Of a stretch of 64,000 nucleotides of DNA, positions 33,757-42,148 are shown one piece after another. Positions within the stretch are counted from its first letter, which is position 1, and every line of letters begins with the position of its first letter. The notes beneath the pieces are model-generated. The model ran no database searches. It was not told the origin of the DNA and saw nothing but the letters and a program-made list of their open reading frames with translations. Position numbers and translations under genes: made by a program. This stretch comes from Gemmatimonadaceae bacterium (GTDB lineage: Bacteria > Gemmatimonadota > Gemmatimonadetes > Gemmatimonadales > Gemmatimonadaceae), in NCBI GenBank assembly GCA_030647905.1, contig JAUSJA010000033.1, positions 124,001 through 188,000 of the forward strand, read 5' to 3'.

Positions 33757-34455
33757 GTGACCGGACTACTGACGCCTGCGCGGCGGCGCGGTATCGAGAT
33801 ACTCGACGATCCCGCCGTGGATCCCGCACTGATGACGCGCTCGATGCGCGACGTTGCCCGCGCCAACATCCTGTTCGGCGGCCGGAGGGCGGCGATCACC
33901 GAGCTGATGCCCGCGCTGCGGGAGATGCATGGATACGGGTCAATGCTCGACGTCGGAACAGGCGTCGGCGACATACCGGCCGCCGCGAGGCTTGCCGCAG
34001 CCGGCCTCGGCGTGAAGCTGCGCACCATCGGCATGGAGATGTCGGGTCCACTCCTGTCCGCGTACGGGAGCGCCAACGACACCGTGGTGTGCGGAGATGC
34101 TGTCGCGCTGCCTTTTCGCGACCGCAGCGTGGACGTCGTGATGGCGTCACAGCTTCTGCATCACTTCATTGCCGCTGACGCCGCCGCGCTCGTCCGCGAG
34201 ATGAATCGCGTGGCGAGGAGCCGCGTCGTGATCAGCGATCTTCGTCGCAGCTTCGTGGCGGCGGCGGGAATCTGGCTCACATCGTTCCCGCTGCGCTTTC
34301 ACACGGCGAGCCGGCACGATGGTGTAGTTTCCGTGATGAGAGGGTTTCTTCCCGATGAGCTCGCGGACATCGTCGAGGCCGCGACCGGCGAGCGGCCGGT
34401 CGTGCGACGGCGCTTGGGCTATCGCATCACCACGAGCTGGATACCGCGGACATGA
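33757..34455 (+). CDS. SAM-dependent methyltransferase (class I)
   Basis: 232 residues from a GTG. Motif I is SMLDVGTGVGDIPAAARLAA, the acidic loop is GMEMSGPL, and VCGDAVALPFRDRSVDVVMA is the adenine-binding region, followed by LLHHFIAADAAALVREMNRV. This is the small Ubi/Coq5-like layout used for O- or C-methylation of small molecules. The acceptor is unknown; the neighbouring ketosynthase and flavoprotein suggest a lipid or polyketide-like acceptor (inference). Overlaps the SRPBCC gene by 4 bases. Confidence 0.88.
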   Translation: MTGLLTPARRRGIEILDDPAVDPALMTRSMRDVARANILFGGRRAAITELMPALREMHGYGSMLDVGTGVGDIPAAARLAAAGLGVKLRTIGMEMSGPLLSAYGSANDTVVCGDAVALPFRDRSVDVVMASQLLHHFIAADAAALVREMNRVARSRVVISDLRRSFVAAAGIWLTSFPLRFHTASRHDGVVSVMRGFLPDELADIVEAATGERPVVRRRLGYRITTSWIPRT

Positions 34456-34997
34456 CGGCGATCGAGAGACAGCCGTTCGAGCTCGGACCGATGCCTCCTG
34501 GCCGTTGGATGGAGACGGTGGATGAGCGGCTCGTTCGTGCGCCATGGCGCACCATCTTCGGACTCGCGCGCAGAGTCGAGGAGTGGCCGGCGCATCTTCC
34601 GCATTACCGGTACGTGCGCTTTCGCGAGCGCGCGAGGGACGGCGGCGGAATCGTGGAGATGGCAGCGGACCGGCCTTTCGGACCGGTCGCCTGGCCGACG
34701 TGGTGGTTGTCCGAGATGTCTGTGGATGATGGAGCGCCGGTAATCCGATTCCGTCACATCGCGGGTATAACGAAAGGCATGGACGTGGAGTGGACGTTCC
34801 GCGCGGAATCCGGCGGAACCCGGGTAAGGATTCTGCATGTGTGGGATGGCATCCCCGTTCCGTTCATCGGAATTCCGGTGGCCACGATCGTAATCGGGCC
34901 TGTCTTCATTCACGGTATTGCGTCACGAACGCTGGCGGGGCTGGCAGCGGTCGCGGAGCGCGAAGCGGGCAGTCGCAGCGGCGCCGGCCCGGGATAA
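34452..34997 (+). CDS. SRPBCC/START-like (polyketide cyclase or coenzyme Q-binding type) protein
   Basis: 181 residues, helix-grip fold pattern: ETVDERLVRAPWRTIFGLARRVEEWPAHLP at about 20-50, beta strands ending in VEWTFRAESGGTRVRILHVWDG, and a C-terminal helix IHGIASRTLAGLAAVAEREAG. Members cyclise polyketide chains or bind quinone/lipid intermediates. It is placed between a methyltransferase and a ketosynthase with a 4-base overlap upstream, which supports a role in shaping or carrying an intermediate of this pathway. No catalytic residue can be assigned. Confidence 0.72.
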   Translation: MTAIERQPFELGPMPPGRWMETVDERLVRAPWRTIFGLARRVEEWPAHLPHYRYVRFRERARDGGGIVEMAADRPFGPVAWPTWWLSEMSVDDGAPVIRFRHIAGITKGMDVEWTFRAESGGTRVRILHVWDGIPVPFIGIPVATIVIGPVFIHGIASRTLAGLAAVAEREAGSRSGAGPG

Positions 34998-35013
34998 CTC
35001 AGCGGAGCAGCGA

Positions 35014-36255
35014 TTGTCGAAGCGGAGAGTGGTAATAACTGGAATCGGTGCCGTCACCCCGATCGGATCCACCGTCGAAGGCCTGTGGGAAGGCCTGCGT
35101 CGCGAGCGGTCCGCGGTGGGGGCTGTCACGCGCTTCGACCCGTCGATCTTCAAGAGTCACAATGCCGCGGAGGTGAATGACTTCGTCGCGACCGATCACC
35201 TCGAGCGGAAGAAAGCCAGGCGGCTCGATCGCTTCGGGCAGTTTTCCGTGGCGACGGCGCGAATGGCGATCGAGGACGCGGGCATCCATCTCGAGAGCGA
35301 AGACCGGGAGCAGATCGGCTCGACGATGGGGAGTGCGCTCGGCGGGCTCGAATTCGCGGAAAGCCAGTTGAATCTGTATCTGAAAGAGGGGGTCCGCGCG
35401 GTGGATCCGATGCTCGCGCTTTGTGTCTTCGGCGGAGCGGCGAGCTGCAACATCGCCATCGAGCTCGGTGTGTCCGGACCGAACTCGACGAACTCGATGA
35501 GCTGTGCATCGGGCACGCTGGCGATCGGCGAAGGATTCCGGTTCATCCGCGATGGATACGCCGACGTGATGATATGCGGCGGTGCAGAGGCGCCGCTCGC
35601 TCCGCTGTGCTTCGGCGCGTTCTCGATCATCCGGGCAATGTCAACGCGGAACGAGGACCCGGGAAGCGCATCGCGTCCGTTCGACAGGGACCGCGATGGC
35701 TTCGTGATGGGAGAGGGCGCGGCCGTAGTGATTCTTGAGGAATACAATCGCGCAGTCGCGCGCGGGGCGAAGATCTATGCGGAGGTGGCGGGATTCGGGT
35801 TCACCAACGACGCGTACCACATGACGGCGCCGCGGCCTGACGGCTCGCAGGCGGCGAGATCGATGCGACTCGCGCTGAGGGACGCGCACGTCGGCCCGGA
35901 GGAGATCGGCTACGTGAACGCGCACGGCAGCTCGACTCCGCTCAACGATCCGACGGAGACAAAGGCGATCAAAGACGTCTTCGGAGATGCGGCCTACTCC
36001 GTGCGGGTGAGCGGGACGAAGGGGTACTACGGCCACGCGCTCGGAGCTTCGGGTGCGATCGAAACGGCCATATCGGCGCTCGCGATCGAGCGCGAGTGGC
36101 TTCCTCCGACAATCAACCTCACCGTTGCCGACGAGGCCTGTGACCTTAACTTTCTGCCCGGAACGGGACAGAGCGAGAGAGTGGAGCATGTTCTCACGAA
36201 CTCGTTCGGATTCGGCGGCATCAACGCCGCGCTCGTGCTCCGCCGCGTGAACTGA
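35014..36255 (+). CDS. FabF-like beta-ketoacyl-ACP synthase (ketosynthase)
   Basis: 413 residues from TTG at 35014, with GGAG 6 bases upstream. Triad intact: C164 in NSMSCASGTLAIGEG, H304 in GYVNAHGSSTPLND and H341 in KGYYGHALGASGAIE, with K336 in place. The sequence departs from housekeeping FabF at the active site (SMSCASGT rather than xACATGx; KGYYGHALG rather than KSMTGHLLG), so it is probably a specialised enzyme rather than the primary fatty-acid KS. No acyl-carrier protein, chain-length factor or acyltransferase follows; an ACP from elsewhere would be needed. Last gene of the apparent operon. Confidence 0.88.
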   Translation: MSKRRVVITGIGAVTPIGSTVEGLWEGLRRERSAVGAVTRFDPSIFKSHNAAEVNDFVATDHLERKKARRLDRFGQFSVATARMAIEDAGIHLESEDREQIGSTMGSALGGLEFAESQLNLYLKEGVRAVDPMLALCVFGGAASCNIAIELGVSGPNSTNSMSCASGTLAIGEGFRFIRDGYADVMICGGAEAPLAPLCFGAFSIIRAMSTRNEDPGSASRPFDRDRDGFVMGEGAAVVILEEYNRAVARGAKIYAEVAGFGFTNDAYHMTAPRPDGSQAARSMRLALRDAHVGPEEIGYVNAHGSSTPLNDPTETKAIKDVFGDAAYSVRVSGTKGYYGHALGASGAIETAISALAIEREWLPPTINLTVADEACDLNFLPGTGQSERVEHVLTNSFGFGGINAALVLRRVN

Positions 36256-36301
36256 CGCGGTGAGGGTGCCGCGGCCCTCACGTCAACAACGGAGCTTCCT
36301 T

Positions 36302-37036
36302 ATGCGGGATTCCTGGCGCCATTTCGTCGCCGAGTTCATCGGCACCTTTGCGCTCGTCTTCGTCGGCGGCGCCGCGATCATGATCGCCAAGGACTCCAAT
36401 AGTCCCGCGGGGCTCGTCGGCATCGCGCTTGCGCACGGACTGATTCTGGCCGTGATGGTAAGCGCGCTGATGCGGATCTCCGGTCACTTCAATCCCGCGA
36501 TAACGCTCGGATTTCTCGCGGCGCGCCGCATCGACGTGCCAATGGCGGGGGTCTACATCCTCGCTCAGATCATCGGCGCCATTGTCGGCGCGTACGCTCT
36601 CAAGTGGACGTTCCCGATCGCGCTTTTCGAGGCGACGCGCGGCGGCGGTCAGGCCATCGCTCTGCAGGTGACTGGCGGACAGGCATTCCTCCTCGAGTTC
36701 ATTGCGACGTTCTTCCTTGTGCTCGTCGTGTTCGGCACGGCCGTGGATCCGAAGGCGCCGAACATTGGCGGCCTTGCAATCGGTCTAACGGTCACGGCGG
36801 ACATGCTCGCGATCGGGCCTCTCACCGGCGGGTCCATGAATCCTGCGCGATCGTTCGGACCCGCCGTCGCGAGCGGAATCTTCGAGGCACAGCTCATCTA
36901 CTGGGCGGCGCCGATAGCTGGAGGAATCGCGGCGGCACTGCTGTATGAGTACCTGTTCCTGCGGCGCGAGATGGAGCCCGTATCGCATGGGACGCTGCGG
37001 CCCGCGGCGACCACGCGCGAAAGGCCGCGGGCGTAG
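36302..37036 (+). CDS. Aquaporin / MIP-family channel
   Basis: 244 residues with six membrane helices and both NPA half-helices: SGHFNPAITLGF and GGSMNPARSFGPA. FAEFIGTF-type N-terminus (RHFVAEFIGTFALVFVGG) is typical. Narrow-filter residues cannot be assigned reliably without alignment, so water versus glycerol selectivity is open. Good Shine-Dalgarno (CGGAGC) about 7 bases upstream. The C-terminal 25 residues are hydrophilic and basic. It starts 46 bases after the ketosynthase stop and may or may not be part of that transcript. Confidence 0.93.
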   Translation: MRDSWRHFVAEFIGTFALVFVGGAAIMIAKDSNSPAGLVGIALAHGLILAVMVSALMRISGHFNPAITLGFLAARRIDVPMAGVYILAQIIGAIVGAYALKWTFPIALFEATRGGGQAIALQVTGGQAFLLEFIATFFLVLVVFGTAVDPKAPNIGGLAIGLTVTADMLAIGPLTGGSMNPARSFGPAVASGIFEAQLIYWAAPIAGGIAAALLYEYLFLRREMEPVSHGTLRPAATTRERPRA

Positions 37037-37309
37037 CGTCAACATGGATCCAGGCTTCCTTATTTTCTTGGTTGACGGCAACGACATTGCTACCATCCAT
37101 AGCCGTAACGATCCCGACGTAGCACGCCGACTCGCAAACCGCTGTCAGAACCAAAAGCAGTTGTCTTTCTCTGCGGTCTCGACGGTCTCTGTGTCGACAA
37201 GCGGCAGTTCATTGGCCTCCAAATTTGCAGGAGCCAGCCGTTCGAGAGGGTGTCTGGAACGTAACCTGCCATTCGGGTACGACGATGTGAGGGCTCACAG
37301 GAGAACCAG
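37037..37309. other. Intergenic stretch of about 270 bases, visibly lower in GC
   Basis: No coding sequence or RNA motif recognised here. The base composition looks more A/T-rich than its surroundings (for example CAGAACCAAAAGCAG). Its position next to the lldD remnant makes acquired or degraded sequence possible. Confidence 0.4.
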
Positions 37310-37660
37310 ATGACCGCGATGAGACGGATCATGCTGCTGGCGGCGAGTGCCGTGCTCACCGCATGCGCAACAACCGGGACCACGGCGCAAACCGACCGGC
37401 ATCCCGCGACGACCGTGGAGGTGGACAATCAGGCGCTGCTCGACATGACGATCTACGTCCTGAGAGACAGCCAGCGCATGCGCCTCGGTATCGCGACCGG
37501 ACTATCGAAGACACGCTTCACGATTCCCGCCGGAATCATGTTCGGCGTCACCACACTGCGGTTCATTGCCGACCCAATCGGCGCCAATCGCTTGCCAGTG
37601 ACCGAGGAAATCACCGTCAGCGAGGGCGACGAAGTGGTGTTGAGGATACCGCCTTACTAA
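37310..37660 (+). CDS. Small predicted lipoprotein, function unknown
   Basis: 116 residues. Lipoprotein signal LLAASAVLTACATTG (Cys at about residue 19). The rest is beta-rich: VEVDNQALLDMTIYVLRD, RLGIATGLSKTRFTIPAG and SEGDEVVLRIPPY, similar in style to small secreted beta-sandwich lipoproteins. No known domain recognised. A start at the second Met (37319) is equally possible. Its stop overlaps the stop of the lldD remnant on the other strand. Confidence 0.65.
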   Translation: MTAMRRIMLLAASAVLTACATTGTTAQTDRHPATTVEVDNQALLDMTIYVLRDSQRMRLGIATGLSKTRFTIPAGIMFGVTTLRFIADPIGANRLPVTEEITVSEGDEVVLRIPPY

Positions 37661-37797
37661 GCGAGCAGCGACCGGTCCACCGACCCGATCGAAGTCAGGC
37701 CGGAGAACGCGAGCTGTAGATCTATCTCCGCCATCATCGTGCGGATGATGTGACGGACCCCTTGCTCGCCATGGCTGGCCAGACCTTCGTCTCTACA
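37657..37797 (-). pseudogene. 3' remnant of an FMN-dependent alpha-hydroxy-acid dehydrogenase (LldD/lactate oxidase-like)
   Basis: The minus strand reads GLASHGEQGVRHII then RTMMAEIDLQLAFSGLTS and GSVDRSLLA before a TAG. This is the conserved C-terminal end of L-lactate dehydrogenase (LldD) type proteins (usual form GExGVxxxLxxLxxELxxxMxLxG with a closing DxDRSLV-like tail). Only about 45 codons are left of about 370, and no start codon precedes them: the ppa stop lies directly upstream. It therefore looks like a deletion scar. Not a functional gene. Confidence 0.7.
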
Positions 37798-37800
37798 AGG

Positions 37801-38340
37801 CTACGGTCCGACGCGGAGGTACTTCTCCTCATACCGCTCCATGGACGCCTGGATGATCTCCATGGCGGCGTCGCTCTTCTCCCAGCCCACGATCTCGACT
37901 CGCCTGCCCTCGAGATCCTTGTAGATGTGGAAGAAGTGCTCGACCTCCTTCAGGTAGTGCTGCGAAAGGTCGGCGATGTCGAAATACTCGTTGTAGAACG
38001 GATCGAACGACGGGACAGCGATGATCTTGTCGTCGGGCTCGCCGCGGTCGAGCATCTTGAGCACGCCGAGCGGCCGGCAGTCTATCTGACATCCGGGGAA
38101 CGTCGGCTCGTTGATGCTGACGATGATGTCGAGCGGATCGTTGTCCTCGTGCAGTGTCCGCGGAATGAATCCGTAATCGCCGGGATAGTGAACCGCCGAG
38201 AACAGCACGCGGTCGAGACGAAATTGTCCGCTCTGCTTGTCGAGCTCGTACTTGTTGCGGCTTCCGCGCGGAATCTCGATGACGGCGGTGACGACTTCAG
38301 GAGGATGCGATCCCACGGGGAAATCGTGCCATGGGTTCAC
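37801..38340 (-). CDS. ppa: Inorganic pyrophosphatase (family I)
   Basis: 179 residues from GTG at 38340, with an AAGGTGG Shine-Dalgarno 5 bases upstream; the longer frame to 38439 lacks family similarity. Active-site sequences include NPWHDFPVG, EIPRGSRNKYELDKQSG, VHYPGDYGFIPRT and the Asp cluster DNDPLDIIV. Typical length for family I (about 175-180). It hydrolyses PPi to 2 Pi in the cytoplasm and drives biosynthetic reactions forward, including those of tetrapyrrole, lipid and nucleic acid synthesis. It lies downstream of hemB with a 104-base gap. The lldD remnant abuts its stop. Confidence 0.94.
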   Translation of the reverse strand: MNPWHDFPVGSHPPEVVTAVIEIPRGSRNKYELDKQSGQFRLDRVLFSAVHYPGDYGFIPRTLHEDNDPLDIIVSINEPTFPGCQIDCRPLGVLKMLDRGEPDDKIIAVPSFDPFYNEYFDIADLSQHYLKEVEHFFHIYKDLEGRRVEIVGWEKSDAAMEIIQASMERYEEKYLRVGP

Positions 38341-38444
38341 GAAGCCACCTTCACGGCCACGTCGGTCCCGGCGAACATGCGATACTGCATCTGTCGGGTC
38401 TCCTGGTTCAGACCTAAAACTACCCCGACTTGCGGGCATGTGAA

Positions 38445-39434
38445 CTACCGGCTGAGCTCCAGGCGCAGAGCCCGGGCCGCATCCACGGCGAAGTAGGTCA
38501 GAATGAAATCGGCTCCCGCCCGGCGGATCCCCACGAGCGACTCCATCATGACGCGATCGCGATCTATCCAGCCCTTTTCGGCGGCTGCGCAGATCATTGC
38601 GTACTCTCCGCTCACCTGGTAGGCGGCAACAGGATAGCCCGTCGCCTCTTTCACTCGGGTGATGATGTCGAGGTACGGGCCCGCCGGCTTGACCATCACG
38701 GCATCGGCTCCCTCCTCGATGTCGGCGAACACCTCGCGCAACGCCTCCTCGGCGTTGGCGGCATCCATCTGGTATCCCTTTCGGTCGCCACTCTTCGGCG
38801 CAGACTCCGCCGCCTCGCGAAAGGGACCGTAGTAACCCGATGCGTACTTGGCCGCATAACTGAGGATGGGAGTGTTCGCGAAACCGTTCTCATCGAGCGC
38901 GGCGCGAATCGCTCCGACCCGCCCGTCCATCATGTCGCTTGGCGCTATCATGTCCGAGCCGGCGGCGGCGTGCGAAAGCGAGGCGCGCGACAGAAGCTCG
39001 AGAGTCGCGTCGTTCACGACCTCGCCGTCCTCGAGAATACCGCAGTGACCGTGATCCGTGTACTCGCACATGCAGACGTCGGTGATGACGACCATCTGCG
39101 GCAGCTCGCGCTTGAGGAGACGCACCGCCTGCTGAACCGCGCCCTGCTCGGCCCATGCTTCAGTGCCGGTCGCATCCTTGGTGTCGGGAATCCCGAAAAG
39201 GATCACGCCCCCGACCCCCGCCTCGGCGGCAGCAGTCGCGTCGCGCAGCAGCTCGTCGGGCGAGGTCTGCGCCGTGCCCGGCATGGACTCGATCGGACGG
39301 CGCAATCCGGATCCACTGCGTGCGAAGAGAGGGAGGACGAGCTGCGATGGGACGAGCGTCGTTTCACGCACGAGGCGGCGAAGTGCCTCGGTCCGGCGCA
39401 GTCGGCGCCCACGATATACGGGAAAAACAGGCAT
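38445..39434 (-). CDS. hemB: Delta-aminolevulinic acid dehydratase (porphobilinogen synthase), zinc type
   Basis: 329 residues from the ATG at 39434, 2 bases after the hemC stop; a longer frame without similarity is rejected. Zinc-binding cysteine cluster [14 protein letters not shown], first catalytic Lys in [16 protein letters not shown], second in [13 protein letters not shown]. The cysteine cluster marks the zinc-dependent rather than the Mg-only enzyme class. Condenses two aminolevulinate molecules to porphobilinogen, the first common step of heme and siroheme synthesis. Follows hemC and cobA-hemD in a tetrapyrrole operon. Confidence 0.95.
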   Translation of the reverse strand: MPVFPVYRGRRLRRTEALRRLVRETTLVPSQLVLPLFARSGSGLRRPIESMPGTAQTSPDELLRDATAAAEAGVGGVILFGIPDTKDATGTEAWAEQGAVQQAVRLLKRELPQMVVITDVCMCEYTDHGHCGILEDGEVVNDATLELLSRASLSHAAAGSDMIAPSDMMDGRVGAIRAALDENGFANTPILSYAAKYASGYYGPFREAAESAPKSGDRKGYQMDAANAEEALREVFADIEEGADAVMVKPAGPYLDIITRVKEATGYPVAAYQVSGEYAMICAAAEKGWIDRDRVMMESLVGIRRAGADFILTYFAVDAARALRLELSR

Positions 39435-39436
39435 GT

Positions 39437-40399
39437 TTACTCGGGTTGCGGCGGATTGAGCTGCCCGGAATTGCGCAGCTCCAGCAACAAGCTCGATGCG
39501 CCGCGCGTGCGCAAGTCCGCGGCGAGGGCGCGACCTGCGTTCTCGGGCGAATCTATGTCCACAATAGTGGATCCGCGGACGGCATCGCGTCCGCGCACAT
39601 CGCTTACGAAACCATGCAGTGTCCAGTTGCCGGCGCTGTCCGGCGTGGCGAGCGCTCCGATCGGAACCTGGCATCCGCCCTCAAGCGCAGCGAGAAACGC
39701 CCGCTCCGCCCGTGTCGCGATCTGCGTCGGACGGTGATCGACGTGCGACAGGATCTCCCGCATCTCATCGTCGTCTCCGTGAATCTCGACTGCGATTGCG
39801 CCCTGCCCTGCCGCCGGCAGCCACTCCGGTGGCTCGAGGAACTGAGTGATCCGCTGGCGAGCGTCGAGCCGGATGAGTCCCGCCGCGGCGAGAATCGCGG
39901 CATGCACCTGGCCGGTGTCCACCTTCTTCAATCGGGTAGCAACGTTGCCACGCAGCTCCACTACCTCGAGGTCGGGACGGATCGCCATGAGCTGCGCTCT
40001 CCGTCTGAGACTCGAAGTGCCGACGCGCGAGCCGGCCGGAAGTGAGGCGAGATCGTCCGCCTGCGTCACCGGATTCACCACCAGCACATCGCGTGGATCT
40101 TCGCGCTCGAGGATCGCACCGAGCACGAGCCCGTCGGGCAGCTCGGTGGGAAGGTCCTTCAGCGAATGGACGCAGCAGTCCACCTTCTTCTTCTCCAGCG
40201 CGACTTCGAGCTCGTGCGTGAACAGCCCCTTGGCGCCGATCTCGCTCAGCGGCTCGTCGAGGTGCTTGTCGCCAGTGGTCTTGAACGTGACGATCTCGCA
40301 CGCGACCCCGCGCGTCCCGAGCAGGGATTCCACCATCCGCGCCTGGCGCAGCGCCAGCTCCGACGATCGTGTCGCGATGCGGACGACGCGGTCACTCAT
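39437..40399 (-). CDS. hemC: Hydroxymethylbilane synthase (porphobilinogen deaminase)
   Basis: 320 residues. Family N-terminus [54 protein letters not shown], and the dipyrromethane cofactor cysteine in [11 protein letters not shown]. Polymerises four porphobilinogens into hydroxymethylbilane. Starts with a 4-base overlap with the stop of cobA-hemD, whose HemD domain uses its product, so product channelling or coupled translation is likely. Confidence 0.95.
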   Translation of the reverse strand: MSDRVVRIATRSSELALRQARMVESLLGTRGVACEIVTFKTTGDKHLDEPLSEIGAKGLFTHELEVALEKKKVDCCVHSLKDLPTELPDGLVLGAILEREDPRDVLVVNPVTQADDLASLPAGSRVGTSSLRRRAQLMAIRPDLEVVELRGNVATRLKKVDTGQVHAAILAAAGLIRLDARQRITQFLEPPEWLPAAGQGAIAVEIHGDDDEMREILSHVDHRPTQIATRAERAFLAALEGGCQVPIGALATPDSAGNWTLHGFVSDVRGRDAVRGSTIVDIDSPENAGRALAADLRTRGASSLLLELRNSGQLNPPQPE

Positions 40400-41919
40400 T
40401 TCAGCGCGCGCTCCACGGCGGCGACGAGTCCGTCGGTGGTGGACTCCGTGGCTTCACAGAGGAGCTCGATCCCCGCCGCCTCGATCGCCTCGGTCGTCCG
40501 CGGTCCAATGGAAGCCGCGGGCGCCTTGAGCGCGAGCTCCTCGCCGACTGCGTCAACGTATGCGCGCACGGACGACGCAGACGTAAATGTGGCGGCGCTG
40601 ACCGTGCCGCCCTCCAGAGCACGCTTGAGCCGCGCCGCGCCGGCTCCATCCTGAATCGAGCGATAGGCGGCGATGAGTTTCACCTCGGCGCCCATTTCGG
40701 TGAGCCCGTCGGGAAGGATCTCGCGTGCGCCTTCCGCCGTCACGCAGAGAACGCGCGCGCCGGCAATGTCGTCGCGCTCGGCGAGCTTCTCGAGCAATCC
40801 TTCGGCGACGAAACGCTCGGGGATGACATTCACAGCGATGCCGTGCTCGAGCAGCGCTCCCGCTGTCGCCGGACCGACGGCGGCAATCCTCAGCCCCGCC
40901 AGCGAGCGCGCGTCACGTCCGCCGCCAAGCAGCTGTTCCCAGAAAATCGACACTGCATTCTGGCTGGTGAAAATGAGCCACTGATAGTCGGCGAGGCGCG
41001 TCATCTCTTCCCTGAGCGGCGACAGGTCGAGGCGCGCGATCCGCGTCGCGGGCATTTCGAGGACATCGGCGCCGAGCTCCGCGAGCTTGTCGCTGAGTGC
41101 CGATGCCTGCTGAGCAGCACGTGTAACGACGATGCGGCGGCCGAACAGAGGCCGGTTCTCGAACCAGTTGATCTCATCGCGCAATAACACGGTCCAGCCG
41201 ATGACCGTGATGACCGGAGCGCGCACACCCGCGGCGGTCGCCTTGTCCGCCAGTGTCGCCAGCGTCGCGGTGACGGTGCGTTGCTTCGGATGCGTGCCCC
41301 ACTGCACGGCGGCGGCCGGAATATCCGGAGACATGCCGCCCTCGATCAGTGCGGCGGCGATCGCGGGCAGTGTTTTCACTCCCATGTACAGCACGATCGT
41401 TCCGCCAGCCTTCGCCAGCGCATTCCAGTTGGTCTGTGTCGTGGGTTTCGCCGGATCCTCATGTCCGGTGACGAACGTGACCGACGTGCTGAGCCCGCGG
41501 TGCGTGACGGGAATGCCGGCGTATGCGGCGGCCGCGATTCCCGCGGTGACACCCGGCACCACCTCGAAGGCGACCGAGGCATCGTTGAGGGCCTGCGCCT
41601 CTTCGCTCCCTCGCCCGAACACGAACGGGTCGCCGTCTTTCAGGCGCACCACGCGCTTTCCGTCGCGAGCGAGGCGCACGAGCAGGTCGTTGATCTCGTC
41701 CTGCGTGACGGATCGGCTGTCGCCGCCCCGTTTCCCGACATTGAAGAGCTCGGGATGTCCCGTCTCCCGCGCGTCGGCCGGCAGCAGCTCGCGATTGGCG
41801 AGAGCATCGTACACGATCGCGTCGGCGCTTTCGATCAGCTTGCGGCCGCGCACGGTGATGAGACCGGGATCACCCGGTCCCGCACCGACGAGAAACACGA
41901 TGCCCTGCTTGTCGCTCAC
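40396..41919 (-). CDS. cobA-hemD: Fused uroporphyrinogen-III C-methyltransferase / uroporphyrinogen-III synthase
   Basis: 507 residues with two domains. Residues 1 to about 245 are the SUMT (CobA/CysG-type) methyltransferase: VFLVGAGPGDPGLIT, RLKDGDPFVFGRGSEE and VPGVTAGIAAAAYAGIPVTHR. Residues about 255 to 505 are the HemD synthase: FGRRIVVTRAAQQAS, WLIFTSQNAVSIF and a C-terminal AATFTSASSVRAYVDAVG. The enzyme makes uroporphyrinogen III and then methylates it to precorrin-2 on the siroheme/cobalamin branch. Fusions of this kind are known in several phyla. It overlaps hemC by 4 bases and is 94 bases downstream of ccmD. Confidence 0.93.
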   Translation of the reverse strand: MSDKQGIVFLVGAGPGDPGLITVRGRKLIESADAIVYDALANRELLPADARETGHPELFNVGKRGGDSRSVTQDEINDLLVRLARDGKRVVRLKDGDPFVFGRGSEEAQALNDASVAFEVVPGVTAGIAAAAYAGIPVTHRGLSTSVTFVTGHEDPAKPTTQTNWNALAKAGGTIVLYMGVKTLPAIAAALIEGGMSPDIPAAAVQWGTHPKQRTVTATLATLADKATAAGVRAPVITVIGWTVLLRDEINWFENRPLFGRRIVVTRAAQQASALSDKLAELGADVLEMPATRIARLDLSPLREEMTRLADYQWLIFTSQNAVSIFWEQLLGGGRDARSLAGLRIAAVGPATAGALLEHGIAVNVIPERFVAEGLLEKLAERDDIAGARVLCVTAEGAREILPDGLTEMGAEVKLIAAYRSIQDGAGAARLKRALEGGTVSAATFTSASSVRAYVDAVGEELALKAPAASIGPRTTEAIEAAGIELLCEATESTTDGLVAAVERALK

Positions 41920-42013
41920 GCGTACCTCCGGTCGTCACCGCCCCGAATGGTCTCCCGATCCACGCCGGTCCACTCACACCACGCGGCGATCTCGCACGGC
42001 ACCACTGTCTCCA

Positions 42014-42148
42014 TCATTCCACCGAGCCACCGCCGCGCCGCTGAGCCCTGACGCGCTTGCGCCTGGCAGTCAGAAGCAACGCATATCCGAGGTAGATCGC
42101 GGCCGCCACTGCGTACGCGAGACAGAAAAAGCGCGAATTGTCAGGCAA
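42014..42148 (-). CDS. ccmD: CcmD-like small heme-exporter subunit
   Basis: 44 residues from a TTG at 42148, overlapping the ccmC stop by 8 bases. The peptide begins MPDNSRFFCLAYAVAAAIY and has one membrane helix followed by a basic tail (ARRKRVRAQRR). Position (immediately after ccmC), length and single-helix-plus-basic-tail layout are those of CcmD, which stabilises the CcmABC complex and helps release CcmE-heme. Easily missed because it is short and lacks ATG. Confidence 0.75.
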   Translation of the reverse strand: MPDNSRFFCLAYAVAAAIYLGYALLLTARRKRVRAQRRGGGSVE

